64,000 nt of DNA, taken from positions 124,001 through 188,000 of the forward strand of contig JAKOGI010000580.1 in NCBI GenBank assembly GCA_029747015.1, read 5' to 3'. Position 1 is the stretch's first letter. The number at the start of each line of letters is the position of its first letter. Below the pieces are notes generated by a model. It was not told where the DNA came from, did no database searches, and saw nothing but the letters and a program-made list of their open reading frames with translations. The translations under genes were made by a program, and so were the position numbers. Origin of the DNA: Carnegiea gigantea (lineage: Eukaryota; Streptophyta; Magnoliopsida; Caryophyllales; Cactaceae). Shown piece by piece: positions 32,485-45,129 of this stretch.

Positions 32485-33829
32485 TGTTGCTTTCAAGAGT
32501 ACACAACCACAAGAGGGGGTACATTGTGGTGTCCGATTTTCGCAATATGCTGGCAAACAGTCTTAGACCCTATTCGCGCAGGCTGTTCCTGAGATATGCA
32601 GAACCGAAAATCCAACAAAATTGAATGCGAAAATAATGGACACAGGCTTTTTACGTGGAAAACACCTCTAGCCCAACTGAGGTGAAAAACCACGACCTAC
32701 CTCGTGTAGGATTTCCACACTTCACTAAACGGGCTAATCACGTTACAATAGTAACACACCTTGTTACAAATTGCAACCCACGTAACCGTCTTCCCTAAGA
32801 CAGGTTACCCCACGTCCAAAATCCCCTTGATTTGGACACACACTCAACTCACTTTTGTGAAAGAAGAATATAAAGAAAAACACCCTATTACAATGCTTCT
32901 CAATTAAGCTAATATAGGGTACAATGAAGTCCTAGTATGCCAACTTTGAAAGCTCAAATAACTCACTCACTAGACACGGTTTTCTTTTGAAACTTTAAGC
33001 TCATGAACATTGAATTTTTGCCTTTGAAAACCGATGCTTCTGAGTTGTAAGAAGCGACTTTATATAGTGCTTGGTAAAAACAATTCGTCAAATTTTTGGA
33101 AACCAAAATTTCTAAAGGAGATAGAGTCCTTTAACCGCAAGGGGTGAGGTAACATGAGCTGGTAAGAATTCCTTAATTGCTTCAGGTGGTGATTCTTCAG
33201 CAACACAGTTTCATCCTTTAGCCCATGATTTTCTCAACAACCTTATCCACTTGCCAAAAGTTGAAGATTCTTTTTATTCAAAAAGATTTTGCAAATTCCC
33301 TTAGATTTTGATAACCGTTTTAGGGTAAGGGGTAAGATACTACATAAAAAAATCTTGCTTGCAAATCTTGGAGAAGCTGCCCAAAATCAGAGAGAGAAAA
33401 ATTGTGCGAAATCATTTTTTCGTAGCTTAATCTGGAAACGCCCTGACCACCCTGTTTCTAAGATTGTTTTGAAAGGTGATCCAAAATATTTTCCAAAAAG
33501 CAAAACCGTTTCAAGTAGGTGGTAAATTAAGACTTTCTAATTGGCATATTAACAAGAGTCTAAAAATATAAAATCTAAATCAAATCAAGACATCTTGTTG
33601 TAACGACCAGTCATCTTGTAGAGAGACGAATTTGCTGCTTCAAACACTTCACAGACCCTGTTTCTCACGGCTGCACTTATATTGCTGACTTGAGTACCTG
33701 TTCTTAGTCAACCATTCGTCAAGCAAGTTTAAGATATTGAGAACAGCAGTAAGAACCTGTTTGGAGAGCCTGTTTGGAACAACAACAACACTTGGATTTG
33801 TTATCATCAAAACCTTATACATCATAACA
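32485..33829 (-). repeat. 5' LTR of the copia element
   Basis: 1,345 bp, TGTTGC to ATAACA on the plus strand, followed by ATTTT (33830-33834). It is collinear with 23018-24440 apart from the 77-bp duplication and scattered substitutions. Confidence 0.93.
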
Positions 33830-33944
33830 ATTTTTATTGTATTAAATTCAGAGATTGTGCCTACACACTACATCAATACAAGATTAAATTTGTTTATATC
33901 AATTTCCTGTCTAATTTATTTTAGGCGCGAAATTTGTGTTTACA
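33830..33944 (+). repeat. 3' LTR of the Tat element, right part
   Basis: After the duplicated ATTTT the sequence continues exactly where the LTR broke off at 23017, matching 9483-9592 of the 5' LTR and ending gtgtttaca. Confidence 0.9.
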
Positions 33945-34103
33945 ATATCTAATCCTGAAAGCTAGGCGGGTTCCTGGACCAGTTTTGAACCCATATTTCG
34001 GCCTAAGCTAATTTCACTATCAAGATCCAAAACTGCCTCCCCAATTTCTAGGAAAGCAAAAGAAGGCGAGCGGTGAAATAACAATGAAAAACTATTAACT
34101 TTA

Positions 34104-34454
34104 ACTAATAGAGTCACCAGTGAGTTTTAGAAAAAAACCTTACAAACTGTATCACTCTTTGAAGTAAATCATATCTATAGAGACAATGGAAGAGACATCA
34201 AAGGGACAAATTGATGTTGCTTGAAAAGCATTTTTAGAAAGTCCCCTGAGCAATCTTTAGGGTGGGAACCATCCTAACTCCTTACTCATGAACCAAGGAT
34301 CTAGATTCGGGCATGATGGTATGGTGATGTGATGGGGTATATCTCGTCACCGGCCATCATCACTGATGGCCTCTACTGATCAATTAAGACTTAATTATAC
34401 TAACACACATTCATGTAGCAACTTAGAATCATTCATTCATATAAAATTAAAATC
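34104..34454 (+). repeat. diverged dispersed repeat, copy A
   Basis: It shares an ordered series of motifs with 56912-57261: aatagag.c.c.agtgagttttag, gaagt.aatcata, caccg-type ggcc/cgccatcatcactgatg, cctctact, and cattcatataaaat. The copies are in the same orientation and flank the older Tat-like remnant, so they may be its LTRs. Confidence 0.6.
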
Positions 34455-37401
34455 ATTATGTCTATTTGAAAATAAGAAAAAAAAACCATTTAAATGATTA
34501 CAGCGTGCAAGGATGAATTAATTAAAACTTACATCTTTACTAAACTGAAATTAACTAGATTAAATTACTATACATAAAGGGAAAGGGCAAGATTGTAAAA
34601 TACCTTAGAATAACCCACCTGAGTCTCCCGAGAACCTAGCAAAGTGATGCTTTCTTAAGCTGAAACCTAGCTTCTCTCTAAACACAAATTTGTTCCCATA
34701 GAAAAGGAATCCTAAAGCTCTTCTCTATGTTTCAGCTCATCCTTTTTTCTTGCAACTATCAATGATTAGGGGAAATGTGTCACTCTAATGATTTTCTATC
34801 ATCCCTTCAGCATAGGGGTATGCGCCCTTTTCAGAGCAGTTAAGAGGCTTAAGTGAATCAGCCCAAGAAAAGGAGATCTAGTCCTATTGCCGTTAGGCTT
34901 AATCTAAACAGATTGACCTGATAAACTAGAACTCTCAAAATTAGTCCAATTAGACAAGCGAAGCTAATTCTAGTTGGGTCTGTTTGACTAGCCTAACAAG
35001 TCTCGGTAGAGCAGCATATTCTACTAAGAGCTAAGATGGGTTCTCCTTGAGACTGGCATATTGGTTCAGTTCTACCTACAGATTGTCTTTTGGACTTGAT
35101 TTATTTCTTTTTTTCGTTAGGATTATAACTCTGCTGGGCCCTTGAAAACTCAAATTAGAATATTAATTTCGTCGTTGGACGAGTAAAATAAGATGCTTTT
35201 TTCAGGATGTACAGATACATTCATTTGATTGTGTTACTCTGTTTCCCTTTGCTTTGTCTCCTCAAAGGGGTTAGGGGTTTAGTTAGGCCACTACTACACC
35301 TCACGGTACACATACTTCTCCATCCTTTTTGTGACTCTCTAACTTCTTTCCTTTTTTTTCCTTTCTCTTTCTTCATTATATATGTCTTTTTCATCTTTCT
35401 TTGGGTCTAGTGTGGATCTTGGTCACCAATGGAGACTTTAGGAAGTTTATGTTTGCATAGGTAGGAGGGGAGAATGCAAATGCCCATGTATAAATACTTG
35501 AATTTTTTTTTAAAAAAATTCTTCTCTCTATTTATCTTGGGATGCACATATATTGACCTATTTTGATCCTTGCGCTTATATAAGGTAGAACGTGCTTGGT
35601 GTCCCTTTTTATTATATGACGTGATATAATTTTCTTATGCTGGTCCTTACTTATGATGGTATATTAGTACCTATCGTGCACACTTGACCGTAACCTTTTA
35701 GTTTTTGTTTAAAATTGACTCAAAAATTCTCTATTTGGTTATCACTACTTATAAAAAAAGAGAAGAAAATTAAAGAAAAACTTGACTCTTGCATCGCCAT
35801 TTGAGCTATGCTATGTACAGATGAACAAAACCATGAAATGAAGGCTATATATGTGCTAGATTGCTCCTTTTAGAGCTCCGGCCAAAATCCAGGGGGTTCG
35901 TTGTTGTCCAAGTCGTGGAGTTATGCAACGGGTTTCTGGGGAATTCTCTGTAAGGCATGCTATAAGTGCTACTTGAGCAAAGGACCATAAGGAGACAAGC
36001 ATATAAGATAGAGAGAGGGGGGGGAGAGAGAGAGAATCAAAATAAAATAAAAAGGAAGTACTTTGACCGTGTAAAGATGAAATTGAATTTGATTAGCAGT
36101 TTGTAGTTGATATACTTTTGTATTAAGCACCAAAGCATATTGTGAGATCTGGGATGAAAATTAAGAACTGTGATCTATTTTTACATAAAAAAAGGCTCTT
36201 AATGTTATATTCTAGTCACATACCATCAATGTTCAACTCTTAAGGTGAAAAATTTAGAAACTTATGCTTCTTCTGATCTGAAAGACACGAAAAGATTTTT
36301 CTTAGCATCTATTTCAACAATTTTATAGGTATATATTCTACCCCATCATTCATCCATTAGGTAAAACCAAGGGGTTTAAAGAGCTCATTACTTATGCTAA
36401 ACACAACCATTTTCCTACAAAAGCGATTAGATGACTTTGTTTTGTTTTCATCTAAGATTAGTAAAATCTAGGTGGTGGGTACTTGTTTGCACAATGTATC
36501 ATGTTTTTAAACTCTCAATTATATGGTTTTCGAAAGAAATACTAGCTTTTAGGTTTTTAATTATAGTTGATGAATTTTTGTAGGAAATAATACCAATTGA
36601 AGAAGTGGTGGAAAACGGGATAAGGTTAATGTGCATAATAGGGAGACTTGACTATGTCTGGCTTGTGAACCATTCGAAGAGATTAAAAGGTTTACAACCA
36701 AGTTGTATCATGTTCAAGTCATGGTGTAAATGCACATTGTTATGCACTGAAACTAGCTAGGACAAGAAGATGATATAGGCCACCTATGTCCTAAGATATG
36801 GACTTTACCTCCCTTCGTGGCCAATGTCCAACTTATCTCGGCTAAACAACCATGTTTAACCCAACTCTTCGGATCTATATGTATGACATTTCAACCATTT
36901 AGTAAGGGGAATTTTATTTTTGGTTTAGTTTTCCCTAATTCATAGGGCTAAGTTAAAAGATAAAGTAGAGATTAGTGTTTTATTTTGCAGCAAATCTTGG
37001 ATCTTAAAGGCTTTTCAAAATTTATATCAATCAGTCCTCAGTTTCTTCTTTTCCATCTCGTTGTTTTTATTTTACTTGTGATCATGTTTATGATTGTTTA
37101 TGCTTACTTATTAGTTTTCTTGACATCATTAATGGCTAGACTCTACTGCTTGGGTTGTGACTAGATTTCATTACAAATAACGGTGCATAGATATATCTGA
37201 TCTAGTTTATGCGAAAAATAGAGATCTTATGCCTATCATGTGACCATTGAAATGCTAAAAGTGCTTTTCATTGTGGTTTTGGATTTTAATTATATCGAAA
37301 GATATGACTATTTTCTAGCGGGGACTAAAAGACAGGTTGAGATTTTGACATGAAAATATTTTGAAATCTTAGCTAGGTGCCTTAATTGCTATTGTTATAG
37401 T

Positions 37402-37446
37402 CTAATTGTTTAAACCCCTATTAAAATAGGTGGTTTAAACAATTGG
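37402..37446. repeat. near-perfect palindrome, about 20-bp arms
   Basis: ctaattgtttaaacc..ctatt is followed after two A by aatagg.ggtttaaacaattgg. One strand could form a hairpin with a 2-4 nt loop. No transposon TIR or TSD is evident. Confidence 0.75.
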
Positions 37447-38258
37447 ACTAGTCCTTATCTATTGAAAAAGAGCATTCGAACTTCTATGGTGCAACCAATC
37501 ACCAATGACTTCGTGTGCTGGACAGAGGATAGGTGTGGTATCCAAATAATTAGGAATAATATTGATCTAGTTCGTAACATACAACCATCTAAATTTTAAT
37601 TATTGACGAACGATTTGTTTTAGTTTAGTTTGGCCTAGCTTAAATCATCTTATCAAACTTAGAACCTGTAGACACCCTACAATGTCATTAAACTTAGACT
37701 GACCATATATTGCATGATATGTGTATAGCAATCTAATAACAATACTTACTTTTCCTCACTGGTGGTAAAATAGTGCATTCCCAGTATCCTTGAAGCTAGT
37801 TCCTATGTAAAATAAGTCGTTGACATTTTTAAAATACTTTCTTATACTCATCCATCCAACGCTTTCAAAATATAAAAATAATATGACTAAAAATGGGCAG
37901 AATACTTGTTTTGTACGCTTGAACTTAAGAACTTATAGTTAGAATAGTAGGAGATAGACCTATGTGGTGTTGTATTGCCATGTGATAAGACTCCCCAAGC
38001 CAGAACTTTTATCTCAAGTAAGGCCCAACCTTCATGGTAGGCAGTTGGGCCTGGCCCACTTGCAAGAAAAGTTTGAGAGGTACATTTTTGCCGGCCACTT
38101 AGACCTAGCAAACATGAAAATGGTCCATCAGCGCTGCCTAGATGCCAGTGGCACGCTGCTAGCCCCTAGCATTTGGCCACTGGCCCTCCTATTTGTCGGG
38201 TAGTCTAAGGTGCCTAGAATGATCCTCATGATCTTCTCTTATCCTATTTTATTTTATA

Positions 38259-38320
38259 TGCTTACCATAGAATTTACAAGCCCTAAAGGTGCTTGCTGTA
38301 AAATTTACAAGCCCTAGAGG
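38259..38320. repeat. tandem duplication, 2 x 31 bp
   Basis: Units start tgcttaccatagaatttaca (38259) and tgcttgctgtaaaatttaca (38290), both ending agccctaaagg/agccctagagg. Confidence 0.75.
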
Positions 38321-40017
38321 GGTTTATTGACCCTTACCACCATAAAAGAAGCCTTTCTTCCTAACTCAAAAATAGCTACATACAAATTCTCATTTCCCTT
38401 CTAAAGTGGCCACTCTTCCACTAGTTTTCTTCTTCCCTTAGATAGAGAGATTGAGCTTTCTACAGCATCATTCCTGACTAGGATAAAGTATTTCTGTTTT
38501 ATAAATTCTTCTCTAACTAATGTGTTCTCCACAACCAGCAATATGTCAAGGAGGCTTTAGAATTATCTCGTTTGCAACTGACAAAGGTTGGATCTTTGGC
38601 ACTTCGTTCTTGCTAGAATCAGACTAGGGAAGGTCTTGGCTACCCATAATCAAGGTAATGACTAGAGTATCTTATCTATAATTCTTAGGTTGGTTTTAAA
38701 TCTTTTTATTAATTTGTAACAGTGTAATTAATTAAAGTGGTCACAAAAGTTTTTTCTTTTTAATCCTTTTTATTTTCTTATAATTAGCATGCAATATAAG
38801 CAAATGTAAGAGGGCTGCTTTAATCACTATGTAAGACACAATGACATAAGGCTTAACTTTGTATGAAATGGTTTGGATTTTACTATTCTCTTGTATAACC
38901 CTAGTAGAGGCCATGGTCAAATGGGTGATGTTGATGAAGGGCTGTAAATCCCTTTGATTGGCCTTGTCTCCACTCCTAGACCCAACTCTTGGCTATTTAT
39001 CTCGGACTTAAGTCAACCCAATCCGGAATCATGGGGATTATTTTCTACCAATTGTTTCTAAAACATATTCTCTTTACAACATGGTGGTAAATATGCCCAA
39101 TATTGCGAAGCTTAAGCTTTCTTAAAGGAACATGAAATTCACAATTGCACGTGAGGGCAAGATTGGGATCCCTTGGGAATAGCGCCTTCAATGGTGACTC
39201 CATTAAGAAAGTTTAAGGTGGTGAGAACTGAAAGGTTTATAATTAAATTGTGTTTTCTAAAATTTCAACCATTGTCTTACTAGACATCTTGAATTGCACA
39301 TGAGGTTAAACCAATGCTATAAAAGGTTCGATTGATCCTATAACAATCCTTTGATTTTGAACATTCACCTTTTGCCTCGAAAACTCCTTAGATATATTGT
39401 TCGCCCCATTCGATCAAGTGTTGCCTTCAAGGTTCATCCAACATGTAGAACTTTTCCTTGGCTACCCTTTGGAAAGAATCAATCATCGTCTAAACTTATT
39501 CCACACTAAATTATGAGAACACTTCTTCTGTCAGAAGCCTGTTTTGATAAGAAATCTAATCCTAACTCAATGATTATCAAATCTGGGACCTAAGATTAGG
39601 AACTCCTTTCATGTGCATGCTCTGTTACATCTTTACTTCTTGATATCTCCTTTTTGTCTTTGTGCTTGTGTCTAGTGACCTAGGGCCTTCTCACTAGTCT
39701 AAAAATAGAATCCCACCTCAGTAGTATCTTTGATATATTTTTTCTTTTTTCCATTTATTCTTTTACTTTTTTTAGGATGCAGGATACTAGGGCTTTCCTT
39801 TATATAAGCCCCTCTTTCTCTAGAGTCTTTTTCAAAATTGGAAACTCCACCTTTCCCAATTCTGTATTCTTTCCCCCTCACTTATTTTTTTTGTTAAGGA
39901 TTCTTTGGTACTTGAGACAGTAAGACATGCCCATCTTGGAGACAAGAGAGAGCAGGTAGACTCACCAAATCATCAGAATCAATCCTTGAAGAGCCTAGTC
40001 TAGTATAGTCCATGATC

Positions 40018-41459
40018 GTGTCTAATGACAGCTCTCATCCTAATGTGAATCAATTTTTAGCTCAATTGGAGGAAAAATTTGAGAATAGTAAAAAATCAAC
40101 AAAATTTGATTGTAGAAAAAGAAAAGGTTGTTATTAATCTAATCAAAGCTAGAGAAGATAACGATGTAAATTCAGTGAATAATATCCACCTAAAGAAAAT
40201 TGAAAAATTGAACAACTACTTCAGAGACCAAATATATTCACCAACTGCCTAATTGAAACTACACTATTTATGCATCTACTAAAGGAAAATTACCACCTAA
40301 GCTCACCCTTACATAAATATCTTAAATTTACAGGCATAGGTAACCTCGCCTTCTATTTAAGAAATTTCATCAATTTCATGAGTTTTAATGGGATTGGAAC
40401 CCCCCCCATTTTTTCCTTTGACTCTAGGAGAACTTATTGGAAATTGGTATCGCTCCCCTAATCCAGAAATGATCAACACATTGAAAAGTATAACTTTTTT
40501 TTTTTTCAGAATATGCTTAAAACACCGAACTTCCCTCCTTCCATTTGAGATGCTGAACATCTTAAGCAAATAAAAGACACTTTGCTAGATGACTCGACTT
40601 GATGGAGAGCCAAGGTGACCCTCATAATTAACATGCCCAAAGAAAAAGAATGAGCTCATATGATTAGAAAAACTACAACCCTTATATCGCTATCATATAT
40701 TGTTCCAACTTCTTATGATCTTTACAAAATTACATGAAACTGGCATGCTGATAGAAGAAGACATGCAAACAAAACCCAAAGCCTAGGTATACAAATGACA
40801 AAGGCTACTATGATAAGGATAAAAAGGTTATTATATCCTCCAATGCTAAGAACGAGGTTCATATAGTAGAGGTATGTAGATCTCCTCGACCTAAGGGAGC
40901 TTATACTACTTTGGGCATGAAAGTGTTGGATTCCTTCAAAAGATTATGAAGTCAAGGCATTGCAAAACCAATTGGGCCGCTCGCCTGTTTCATTGAAGAC
41001 ATACTAGTTCCTAAACTAAACAATCAGGTCAATCTACTTAGCAATGTCGTACAAATCACTTACAAGGACATAGACATTGACCTATCTGAACTCATCATGC
41101 AAAAAGTCAATGGGATTTGGGGGGATGATCTAGAAGATGTTTGGCTGAGCCCGGTTAGCCCTATTAAATCAATATGAGTTAAATGGATGAACCCTTTCAC
41201 GAAAATGCCAACCACTGTATCCAATTTAGCGGAGTCTTATAAGCCACCACATCTTACACAAGAGAAACAAAATAGGTCCCCATTAATAGAAATAAAAAAG
41301 AAATAGAGGATCCATCCATTAATGAGAATGCTAAAAAAAGACTAAAGTAGACCTTTCCATCTGGAAGCTAATCATGTCCTCTTTCGACCATAGACAAGCA
41401 CTTATAAATGCCTTGGCAAAAATATTAATTCCATCTGAAATCAAACCTAAAGAGTTAGT
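40018..41459 (+). pseudogene. gag remnant of the old Tat-like element
   Basis: Frame pieces include VNQFLAQLEEKFENSKK, FTGIGNLAFYLRNFINFMSF (about 40328-40390), PLTLGELIGNWYRSPNPEMI (about 40410-40470) and, later, KGAYTTLGMKVLDSFKRL and LIMSSFDHRQALINAL just left of the insertion at 41460. These follow gypsy gag through the gag-protease linker. Several frame changes and stops are present. The last codons before 41460 continue in phase on the far side of the inserted element. Confidence 0.65.
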
Positions 41460-42768
41460 TGATGTATCTTTGAAGGATTAAAGGAAACTAAAGTAAGAAC
41501 TCAAAAAGCTCATGGATTAAGCAAGTTGAATTCAGTTTAGTGCCTTGAACCCGAGTGGAACAACAATGAAAAGGATAGAACTAAACTCGAAGTTTGGATA
41601 CAAAATCACCACCAAACTCAAGTTTAGGGTCTCTAATCTTTGATTAAGATACAGAAACACCACCTAAACAAAGGTTAGGGCTTACTTGAACACCACCTTA
41701 ATCGATTAAATTAAGGATAAGCAAGTGAAGTATTTGAAATTCGAAAGCAAGAAGCTTTCAAAGTGTATTCTGAAATTCAAAGCTAATGAACCAGGAAAGG
41801 CCGTGAATTTCTTTAGAGTACAAGCCTAGCAAGCACACATCTAAGCAAGCACACACCTAGAGCTTTCCTTCTTAGGAAGGAAAGGTATTAACTTAAGCTA
41901 ACCTTCACGGTTTGTGCTAACCGTGCAAAAAGCTTGCTTATACTTAATCTAATTACATACAAATCATTAAGGAAAGCAAAATCAATGATGTTTACACATT
42001 AATCATGCTTATTTAAGCCTAATACAACTAGCTCTAGCTAATTAAGCAAAGGGGACAGCCGTAAAGTGAAACCTCTTTTCGGCTGACCAATGAAAACCAT
42101 GAGACATCCCCTTTTGTAGCAAGCCTCCCATTGGCCATTCTTCCCAAGGTTGTAGCTGATGATTGTTGTTCTAGAAGCTTGAGGACGTTTTCCAAGCCTT
42201 GAAGTGTGTGCTTCTCACATTCGATAGTAGCAAACCCATATATGAAGGCAAAATAACCAGGATGCACTGAACCGGGTTTGTGGGCAATTTTGAGCCGATT
42301 TTCAAACCTGTTTTAAGCTTGGCAAAAGTGAGCACGATTTTGTTTTCAGGCTATGGGGGGAACTATAAGATGTGTACAAACCTCCATACAAAGCAATCAA
42401 GGTTAAACCATGTTTAAGCAGGTTAATTCTACTGAAACATTTAATCGTGCAGTTTTGGTGCAAAACTGGCCGGTTCGGTAAAAGGCCTTGATCTCCCATC
42501 TTCTTGCATGCATGATTGGAAATTAATACTTGGGCCTAAAAGTAGACATCATAAGGATTCCAAAAATGCAAAACTTCAAGACTTAAGCCACAACGAAGCT
42601 TAAGTAATAAGATGAACAAAATCGGGTAATTTTTGGTCCTTTAACCCAGTTGCATGACTTTGGCTCTCTTCAACAATCTGAGCCAATGCTTGGACTTTAG
42701 AGCTTGCAATAGACCTTGTTAGACTTGTTGGACCATCTTCTTTGTCTTTGGTAGCGGGGACTCCATTA
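41460..42768 (-). repeat. 3' LTR of the chromovirus-like element
   Basis: 1,309 bp. It contains two adjacent hairpins, at 41863-41884 and 41906-41925, that are also present in the other LTR. The pol reading frame enters it from the right. Confidence 0.9.
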
Positions 42769-43094
42769 TCCTCCCCTTGTTGAGAAGATTTGATCCTCAA
42801 ATCAGGAAGGTAATCATTATCTTAGTAAGTTTTCAGGTCAACTACATTGAATGTGGCTGAAACTCCATAGTCGCCTGGTAAATCAACCGTATAAGCATTG
42901 TCATTAATACATTCAACTACCTTAGAGGGACCATCAGCCATTGGCATGAGCTTGTTCTTCCTTTTGGATGGAAATCTTTCCTTCCCAAGGTGAATCCACA
43001 TAAGGTCTCTAGGTTGAAAAACCACCTTGTTCTTGTGCTTGTTAGCCTGAGCTTGATATGCTTTGTTAGTCTTCTCAATCTTGCTCCTTATCAA
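42600..43094 (-). pseudogene. integrase C-terminus running into the 3' LTR
   Basis: The frame at 42822-43094 encodes the integrase C-terminal domain (KIEKTNKAYQAQANKHKNKV, VVECINDNAYTVDLPGDYG, TFNVVDLKTY). After one TAA at 42822 the same frame goes on through 42600-42800, crosses the polypurine tract (encoding QQGEDN) and enters the LTR at 42768, ending 168 bp inside. Such overlap is known for CRM-type chromoviruses, where the tail carries a targeting motif; whether this tail does is unknown. Confidence 0.75.
42769..42782 (-). other. polypurine tract of the chromovirus-like element
   Basis: The minus strand reads aacaaggggagga immediately before the LTR start. It lies inside the pol reading frame. 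Confidence 0.75.
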
Positions 43095-44076
43095 CTCATG
43101 AATCTTCTTGATTTCTTCTACCTTAATGCTGCATCAGTACTAGGCTTTTAGTCTAGGGGCCGTGGTATAAGATCAAGTGGACTAAGGGGATCAATTTCAT
43201 AGACTACTTTGAAGGGGGAAAGACTAGTAGCCTTGCTTGGTGCCCTGTTATAAGCAAATTTTCCATGGGTTAAAAGCAAATCCCAAGCCTTAGCATGAGG
43301 TTTAATCAAAGCTCTTAGGAGTGTTCCTAAGGTTCGATTAGTAACCTCAGTTTTCCCATCAATTTATGGATGACAAGTAGTACTATATTTCAGCTTAGTA
43401 CCTAACTTCTTCCACAAAGTAATCTAAAAGTGACTTAAAAACTTAGTATCCCTATTAGAAATAATAGACCTAGGAATACCATGTAATCTTGCCATATCCC
43501 TGAAATACAACTCAACAATATGTGTAGCATCATTAGTCTTGTTGCATGGAATGAAATGAGACATCTTAGAAAACCTATCAACCACAACAAAGATAGAATC
43601 CTTATTTCTTTGGGTTTTAGGCAGTCCAAGAATGAAGTCTATACATCAACCCATGGTGAAGTGGGAATGGGAAGAGGTGTGTATAGGCCATGGGGTAATG
43701 AATGGCTTTTAGCCACTTGACATGTCCCACACCTCTTAAGTATGTCCTACACGTCTCTCTCTATGGCTGGCCAATAGTAGTGCTCCCTTAGCATGGTGAC
43801 TGTCTCGTTCCCTCCATAGTGCCCAGCCAAAGATCCTCTATGAACTTTCCTGATTAGAAGCTCCCTTGTGCTACACCTTGGTACACACAGTCGTGTACCC
43901 TTGAGTAGAAATCCCTCCTGGATTAGAAAATCTCCTTTGGGGTACTTAGAACTATCAGCATACAATCCCCCAAGGTCTTCATCCTTATTATGCAAAGTTT
44001 TTAGATGCTCAAAACCAAGTACACAAGTATCTAATTGAAATAATAAGAGATACCTCTGAGATAGAGCATCTGCACC
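43095..44076 (-). pseudogene. chromovirus-like integrase, zinc module and core
   Basis: The segment 43747-43995 has the H2C2 module start (RKVHRGSLAGHYGGNETVTM, HYYWPAIERDV), followed after a stop by DILKRCGTCQVAKSHS. The core can be followed in shifting frames ([28 protein letters not shown]) to about 43440. The third catalytic region near 43350 is disrupted by stops. One frame change lies between 43747 and 43629 and another before 43094. Confidence 0.75.
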
Positions 44077-45129
44077 TTAATTGAGTTTACCTGATTTATA
44101 CTTGATGGTGAAGTGATATGATTGCATAAACTCAACCCATTTGGCATGCCGTGAGTTCAACTTATGCTGCCCTTGTATATACTTTAATGCTTCATGGTCA
44201 GAATGTAAAATGAACTCATTTGCAATAAGATAATGACTCCAATGCTCTAAACATCTCACAATGGCATAGAATTCTTTATCATAAGTGGAGTACTTTCTTC
44301 TTGAATCACATAATTTCTCACTAAAGAAGGCTAGAGTTTTACCTTCCTGTGTAAGAACTCCACCAATGCCAACACCACAGGCATCACATTCCACTTTAAA
44401 GACCTTACTAAAGCACAACAAGGACAAAATAGGTGCTTGAGTAAGTCTTGCTTTGATCTCCTCAAAAGCAGATTGTGCTTTTGGTGTCCATATAAATGAT
44501 GTACCCTTGATAACTTCAGTTATAGGAGCCATAATGGTGCTGAAACCGCGAATAAATCTCCTGTAGAAAGAAGCTAGACCATGGAAAGCTCGAACATCAT
44601 GTACGCTCTTAGGCACTGGCCAAGGCCGAATGGCTTCTACCTTGCTTTCATCTACCTTAATCCCATCTCTGGTATCAATATAACCAAGGAATGTAACTTC
44701 AGGAGTAAAGAAAGCACATTTCTTAAGGTTACCAAATAGCTTTTTACGTTCTAAGACAATCATAACTTAAGTTAGATGATCTTGATGTTCATGCTCATTC
44801 TTAGAATACATCAAAATATCATCAAAGTATACTACCACAAACTTTCCAATGTACGGTCTAAACACCTGATTCATCAATCTCATAAAAGTACTAGGTGCAT
44901 TAGAAAGTCCAAAGGGCATTACCAACCATTCATAGAGTCCTCCCTTTATTTTGAAGGCTGTCGTCCATTCATCACCTTCTCTAATTTTGATTTGGTAGTA
45001 TCTACTTTGAAGATCAATTTTGGAAAATACTTTAGAACCATACAACTCATCTAGCATGTCTTCAAGTCTAGGTATGGGATACCTATACTTGATTGTGATC
45101 TTGTTGATGGCCCTGCTATTCACACACAT
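44077..45129 (-). pseudogene. chromovirus-like reverse transcriptase and RNase H
   Basis: Two open segments, 44767-45129 and 44077-44763, share one frame and are split by a single TAA (44764-44766) where Gln fits. RT motifs: [34 protein letters not shown] with catalytic Asp, [13 protein letters not shown] and YFDDILMYS. RNase H: VECDACGVGIGGVL (D), YDKEFYAIVRCLEHW (E), LHSDHEALKYI (D), all acidic residues kept. The stop at 44077 precedes GADALS, the normal continuation. Confidence 0.88.

Larger units (their letters stand above)
23018..33829 (-). mobile_element. Sirevirus-like Ty1/copia element nested in the Tat 3' LTR
   Basis: Two LTRs (23018-24440 and 32485-33829) begin TGTTGC and end ATAACA on the plus strand and are flanked by the 5-bp duplication ATTTT (23013-23017 and 33830-33834). 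On the minus strand the order is LTR, initiator-Met primer site, gag, protease, integrase, RT, RNase H, extra ORF, repeated polypurine tracts, LTR. Integrase before RT is the copia order. The extra ORF after pol, the long LTRs and the repeated polypurine tracts fit the Sirevirus lineage. The three main reading frames are each long but separated by two frame changes and carry a few stops. Confidence 0.93.
8754..33944 (+). mobile_element. Tat-lineage Ty3/gypsy retrotransposon, split by a copia insertion
   Basis: The order is 5' LTR, primer site, gag, protease, RT, RNase H, second RNase H, integrase, antisense ORF, tandem repeats, polypurine tract, 3' LTR. The second RNase H after the usual one, and an antisense ORF between integrase and 3' LTR, are hallmarks of the Tat lineage. 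Without the nested copia element it is about 14.4 kb. Both LTRs end in tttaca and share a promoter region, but the first 160-220 bp of the two LTRs barely align. I could not find a matching target duplication (attca/tcatg on the left, atatc on the right), so the left boundary is uncertain by a few bases. Confidence 0.88.
33945..40017. other. long region without a recognisable gene
   Basis: AT-rich sequence between the Tat element and the first gag remnant of the older element. Visible structure is limited to the dispersed repeat at 34104-34454, a 45-bp palindrome at 37402, a 31-bp tandem duplication at 38259, and a GA-rich tract at 36010-36035. ORFs at 35207, 37964 and 39699 have no known motif. 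The part near 38330-38650 resembles an LTR-to-leader transition but cannot be proven. Confidence 0.5.
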
